A DNA stretch of 64,000 bases from Hymenolepis diminuta. Lineage: Eukaryota; Platyhelminthes; Cestoda; Cyclophyllidea; Hymenolepididae. The notes beneath the pieces are model-generated. The model was not told the DNA's origin, ran no database searches, and worked only from the letters and a program-made list of their open reading frames with translations. Shown piece by piece: positions 61,101 to 64,000 of the stretch; positions within the stretch are counted from its first letter, which is position 1; every line of letters begins with the position of its first letter. A program made the translations under genes and the position numbers. Location: NCBI GenBank assembly GCA_900708905.1, contig CAADRB010000002.1, positions 5,001,495 to 5,065,494 of the forward strand. Direction: 5' to 3'.

Positions 61101-64000
61101 AATTTAAAATGAAACTTTATGTGTCATTATTATTTAAAAATGTTAGATAATTAAATTATGGAATAATGAATATTTAGAGTTACTTCCATGTAAAGTCGCT
61201 AATAGATTTGCTACTAAGCTAACGGCAAACTCTCTCAATGGTTATATTCACCTTGATTATAACCATTTTAGTGGATCTGTTTATCTCGAAATATTTAACA
61301 ACCTCGAATACCATATGTCAGACCATATGGAGATCATATTTCCGTCTTGTTCTTTGTAAATATATTAAAGTGTCTAATTGCCACCTGTAAGTAATTGCAA
61401 TTTTTAAGGAATTAGAGGGATATTAATAAATTTTATCTAGCTGAGAGTGAAAAATTGTTGCTTATCTCAAATTAGTGAAGGGAGTTAAGGTTAGTTGCAC
61501 TGAACGTAGCATCTATTCTGTTGTTAAGAATCCTCTCAGCGTTAATTAACGAAGTTTTATGATTATTTGCATTTTGCGTGCTCCATTCACAGAAGGTTTA
61601 TTAAAAATCCGGAAGGGTTAAAAGTATTTGGAAGAGGAAAAGCAAGTGAAATATTTAAAACAATAGAAGTAATTTTTTCAATTCATAAGTCTTTTGGAAA
61701 ATAAACCCCCGTTGTATTAAAAACTACAATGAAATGAATGTACGTATAAAAAATACGATTGTTAGAAAACGTATGACCCAGTAGAAAAAATCGATAAATT
61801 ACTTTTAGGATTCGGCTTCAGGCAAATTCAACTCGATTTCTCCTTTTTGAGGTTATCACTACTCATGTTTATAGAACAATTTAAATCATATTATTTCCTG
61901 CCTTTTATGCACTTCAAAGTTTATTATCATGAATAAGACAATAGAAAAAAGAGTACCCTTGGGAAAATCACTTTAGTATAGTAATTTGCAAGGAAGCTGA
62001 TGAACAATTCATTGGTACTAATCTAGATAGCCTGAATGTATCTATTGTGACATTGTACCTATGAAAAGCATGTTCTATTCGCGGTGAAGGCTTACAAATA
62101 ATAATTTTTATATTCGATGATAAATAGCTTCAACTTTTTCATCAAATAACATTTATAGGTTTGCTATATAATACAAACAAAATAGTTGACAATTCTTATA
62201 CGCTTGCAGAAATCTTCTACCTCGGAATGGAAAAAGTACAGATTTTACGGCTATATGTTTATTTTAAAGACGGTAGATAAAACAGTTATTATCACAGCAT
62301 AGCAACCAAATTTGTGTGTGCATTGCTTTGAATGATCAAATAAATACTTCAGAAAACTTTTAAAAAATCACAAGCAAAGGAAATTCGAAAGTTTTTCAAG
62401 TAATTATGATGTTTAAAACATAATCATTAAAAACTAAAGGTGAGATAAGATGAAAAATATAATCAAGAAAACCAAGCTGCTCACCACAAATGCTCCCCGC
62501 CCAAACAGAAGAGGCTGTGAAGAAATGACGAAGTCGGTGGACTGGAATGCCTGAGTAAAAAGGAAAGGGCGGAGCAAAACACACGAGGCTGTCACTGCAC
62601 GTTTTTTGCCCGCGTAGTATTAAATCTGAAATTCAAGCTAATACAAGAACAGTTTTAAAATAAAGTTTAGTAGTTTTAATAAAGAGTATCGTCATATTTT
62701 ATATTACTTGGTTATTCTGCCAATTCTTATGAGATTTTCGATTCCTAGAAAATATTGTACACGTGGAGCAAAATATTTCAATACTGGCCATTAATAAATC
62801 ATACTAAACATTTGTATCCTTAATTTTTTACTTGTGGCATAACCTTCACATTTCTCCACATTTGAAATGCTTTTTTGAGATCTAAGTAGAACTAATATCA
62901 TGATTAAATGAACAGAAGAATGCATCATTTTAACTGACTGATGCAACTGGATTGTTAAAACGTAGTTTATTGGGTTATATTAAATGCCATAATTATTCTA
63001 ATGGCTTTATTTATCAAAGAATGTTATCAAAAGGGAATTTTAATAAGGAACATTATAAATTTTTAGAATAAGCCAAATAACCTCTTATTACTTACATGTT
63101 TCCCGAATAAATATGTGCTTATTTAAATGCGTATAAATTTTATAACACAGGAAAAACAAAAGTAAATGTTTGAAATCAGCGTAAATGCCCGCATCTCAGT
63201 AACCGAGAGATGTGCGTCCTGCGGGGAGTATTGTGATCGAGTAATTTAAGCCCATGAGCTAGATTTTGGCCGGAAGCATGTAGTGCAGATAGTGAAATAG
63301 ACACTAGAATAATCTCCTATTTTGTAAGAGTTTTTTTGGCAAGAGAACAATGCAATCCAAGCCTCAAAAAAGAAACATTTGTGAAAGGTGAACAGAAATT
63401 ATTTTGAAACATCGCTCATTTGAGTTGAAATTCAATAAATTCATAAAATGAAACATTCAAATTCAGGGTAAAATGACAAAGACAAGCAAACTCCATTTTA
63501 ACTCAGATGAAGTCAAATCTTATTTTCAACTACTTTAAAAAAGTTGGTCTAAACTTACTTTAGTTCTCCTCTATTAACTAAATTAAAACTATTAATTGAA
63601 CGTTTTTAAGCATTTATTGAATAGAATTGCAGATTTTTAATTAAATAAAAATATCAGTGATGAACTTTGCCTTATAATAGCGTGCTTGTAGGCGATTAAA
63701 ATCAAAGTTTACTAAAACGAGCGAGTTTTAATAGCAATTCTGAAAAATTTATCTTGAGTAAAACATAGAAACCCTTGATGGATTTCCTGCTTGCATTAAT
63801 GATAACTAAAGCTAAAATTATAAATTAATCCCTTTAGAAAATGGATGCAAAGTGAAGGAATCGTCTTGAAAAACCATTATTTGCTAATCTTCTCAATCAC
63901 TGCCTTTTAATCAAGAAATTGTTATTGTTAAAGCTGATTGAACCCGTGGGGATCATCTGTACATTTCATTTAATATACGATATTTGTGACAGATGCTTAT
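58191..64000. other. terminal intergenic region, no supported gene
   Basis: AT-rich with short frames lacking domains. A poly-C run lies at about 59562-59572. GC-richer patches occur at 62460-62620 (with a minus-strand frame including HFFTASSVWAGSICGEQLG) and at 63185-63260 (inverted-repeat rich); neither can be named. Confidence 0.4.

Overview
The window is AT-rich, intron-rich animal DNA. Protein-level resemblance of the hexokinase to flatworm hexokinases, very short introns (34, 38 and 40 bp) next to long ones, and mariner plus LTR-type repeats suggest a parasitic flatworm, perhaps a tapeworm. The species cannot be fixed from this sequence alone. There are no prokaryotic features (operons, CRISPR, ribosome binding sites).

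Three protein-coding genes can be rebuilt exon by exon. (1) On the plus strand, 18461 to about 26320, is a TTC29-like tetratricopeptide protein, a cilium/flagellum protein, with seven certain exons and two competing last exons. (2) On the minus strand, 32417 to 30638, is a complete six-exon hexokinase of about 465 residues with all catalytic signatures. (3) On the minus strand, 55808 to 49916, is a four-exon complexin of 153 residues. Its last exon, about 1.6 kb beyond an earlier stop codon, supplies a CAAX prenylation box, so the gene appears able to make prenylated and non-prenylated C-termini. The three genes are functionally unrelated (flagellar motility, first step of glycolysis, neurotransmitter release) and do not form a cluster.

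The rest is mostly non-coding. Position 1 to about 500 holds the 5' end of an inactivated mariner transposon. A dispersed family of LTR-like repeats (about 2.5-3.1, 12.2, 13.1-13.6, 22.6-23.0, 34.3-34.95, 43.4-43.75, 44.5-44.7 and 57.9-58.2 kb) shares a U3/TATA block, a U5 signature and, in some copies, a TGGTGACC primer-binding-like site. No reverse transcriptase coding sequence accompanies them, so they are solo LTRs or miniature (TRIM-like) elements. Two near-identical copies lie inverted about 32 kb apart, and one contains a 6-base N gap. Three tRNA-like (SINE-like) segments cluster at the 3' end of the TTC29 gene.

Several short open frames look more protein-like than their surroundings: 23161-23412 and 24671-24910 inside TTC29 introns, and 9734-9931, 12694-13083, 33908-34174, 39623-39745, 40397-40555 and 42139-42291 in intergenic DNA. 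None could be assigned a function; they are listed with low confidence.
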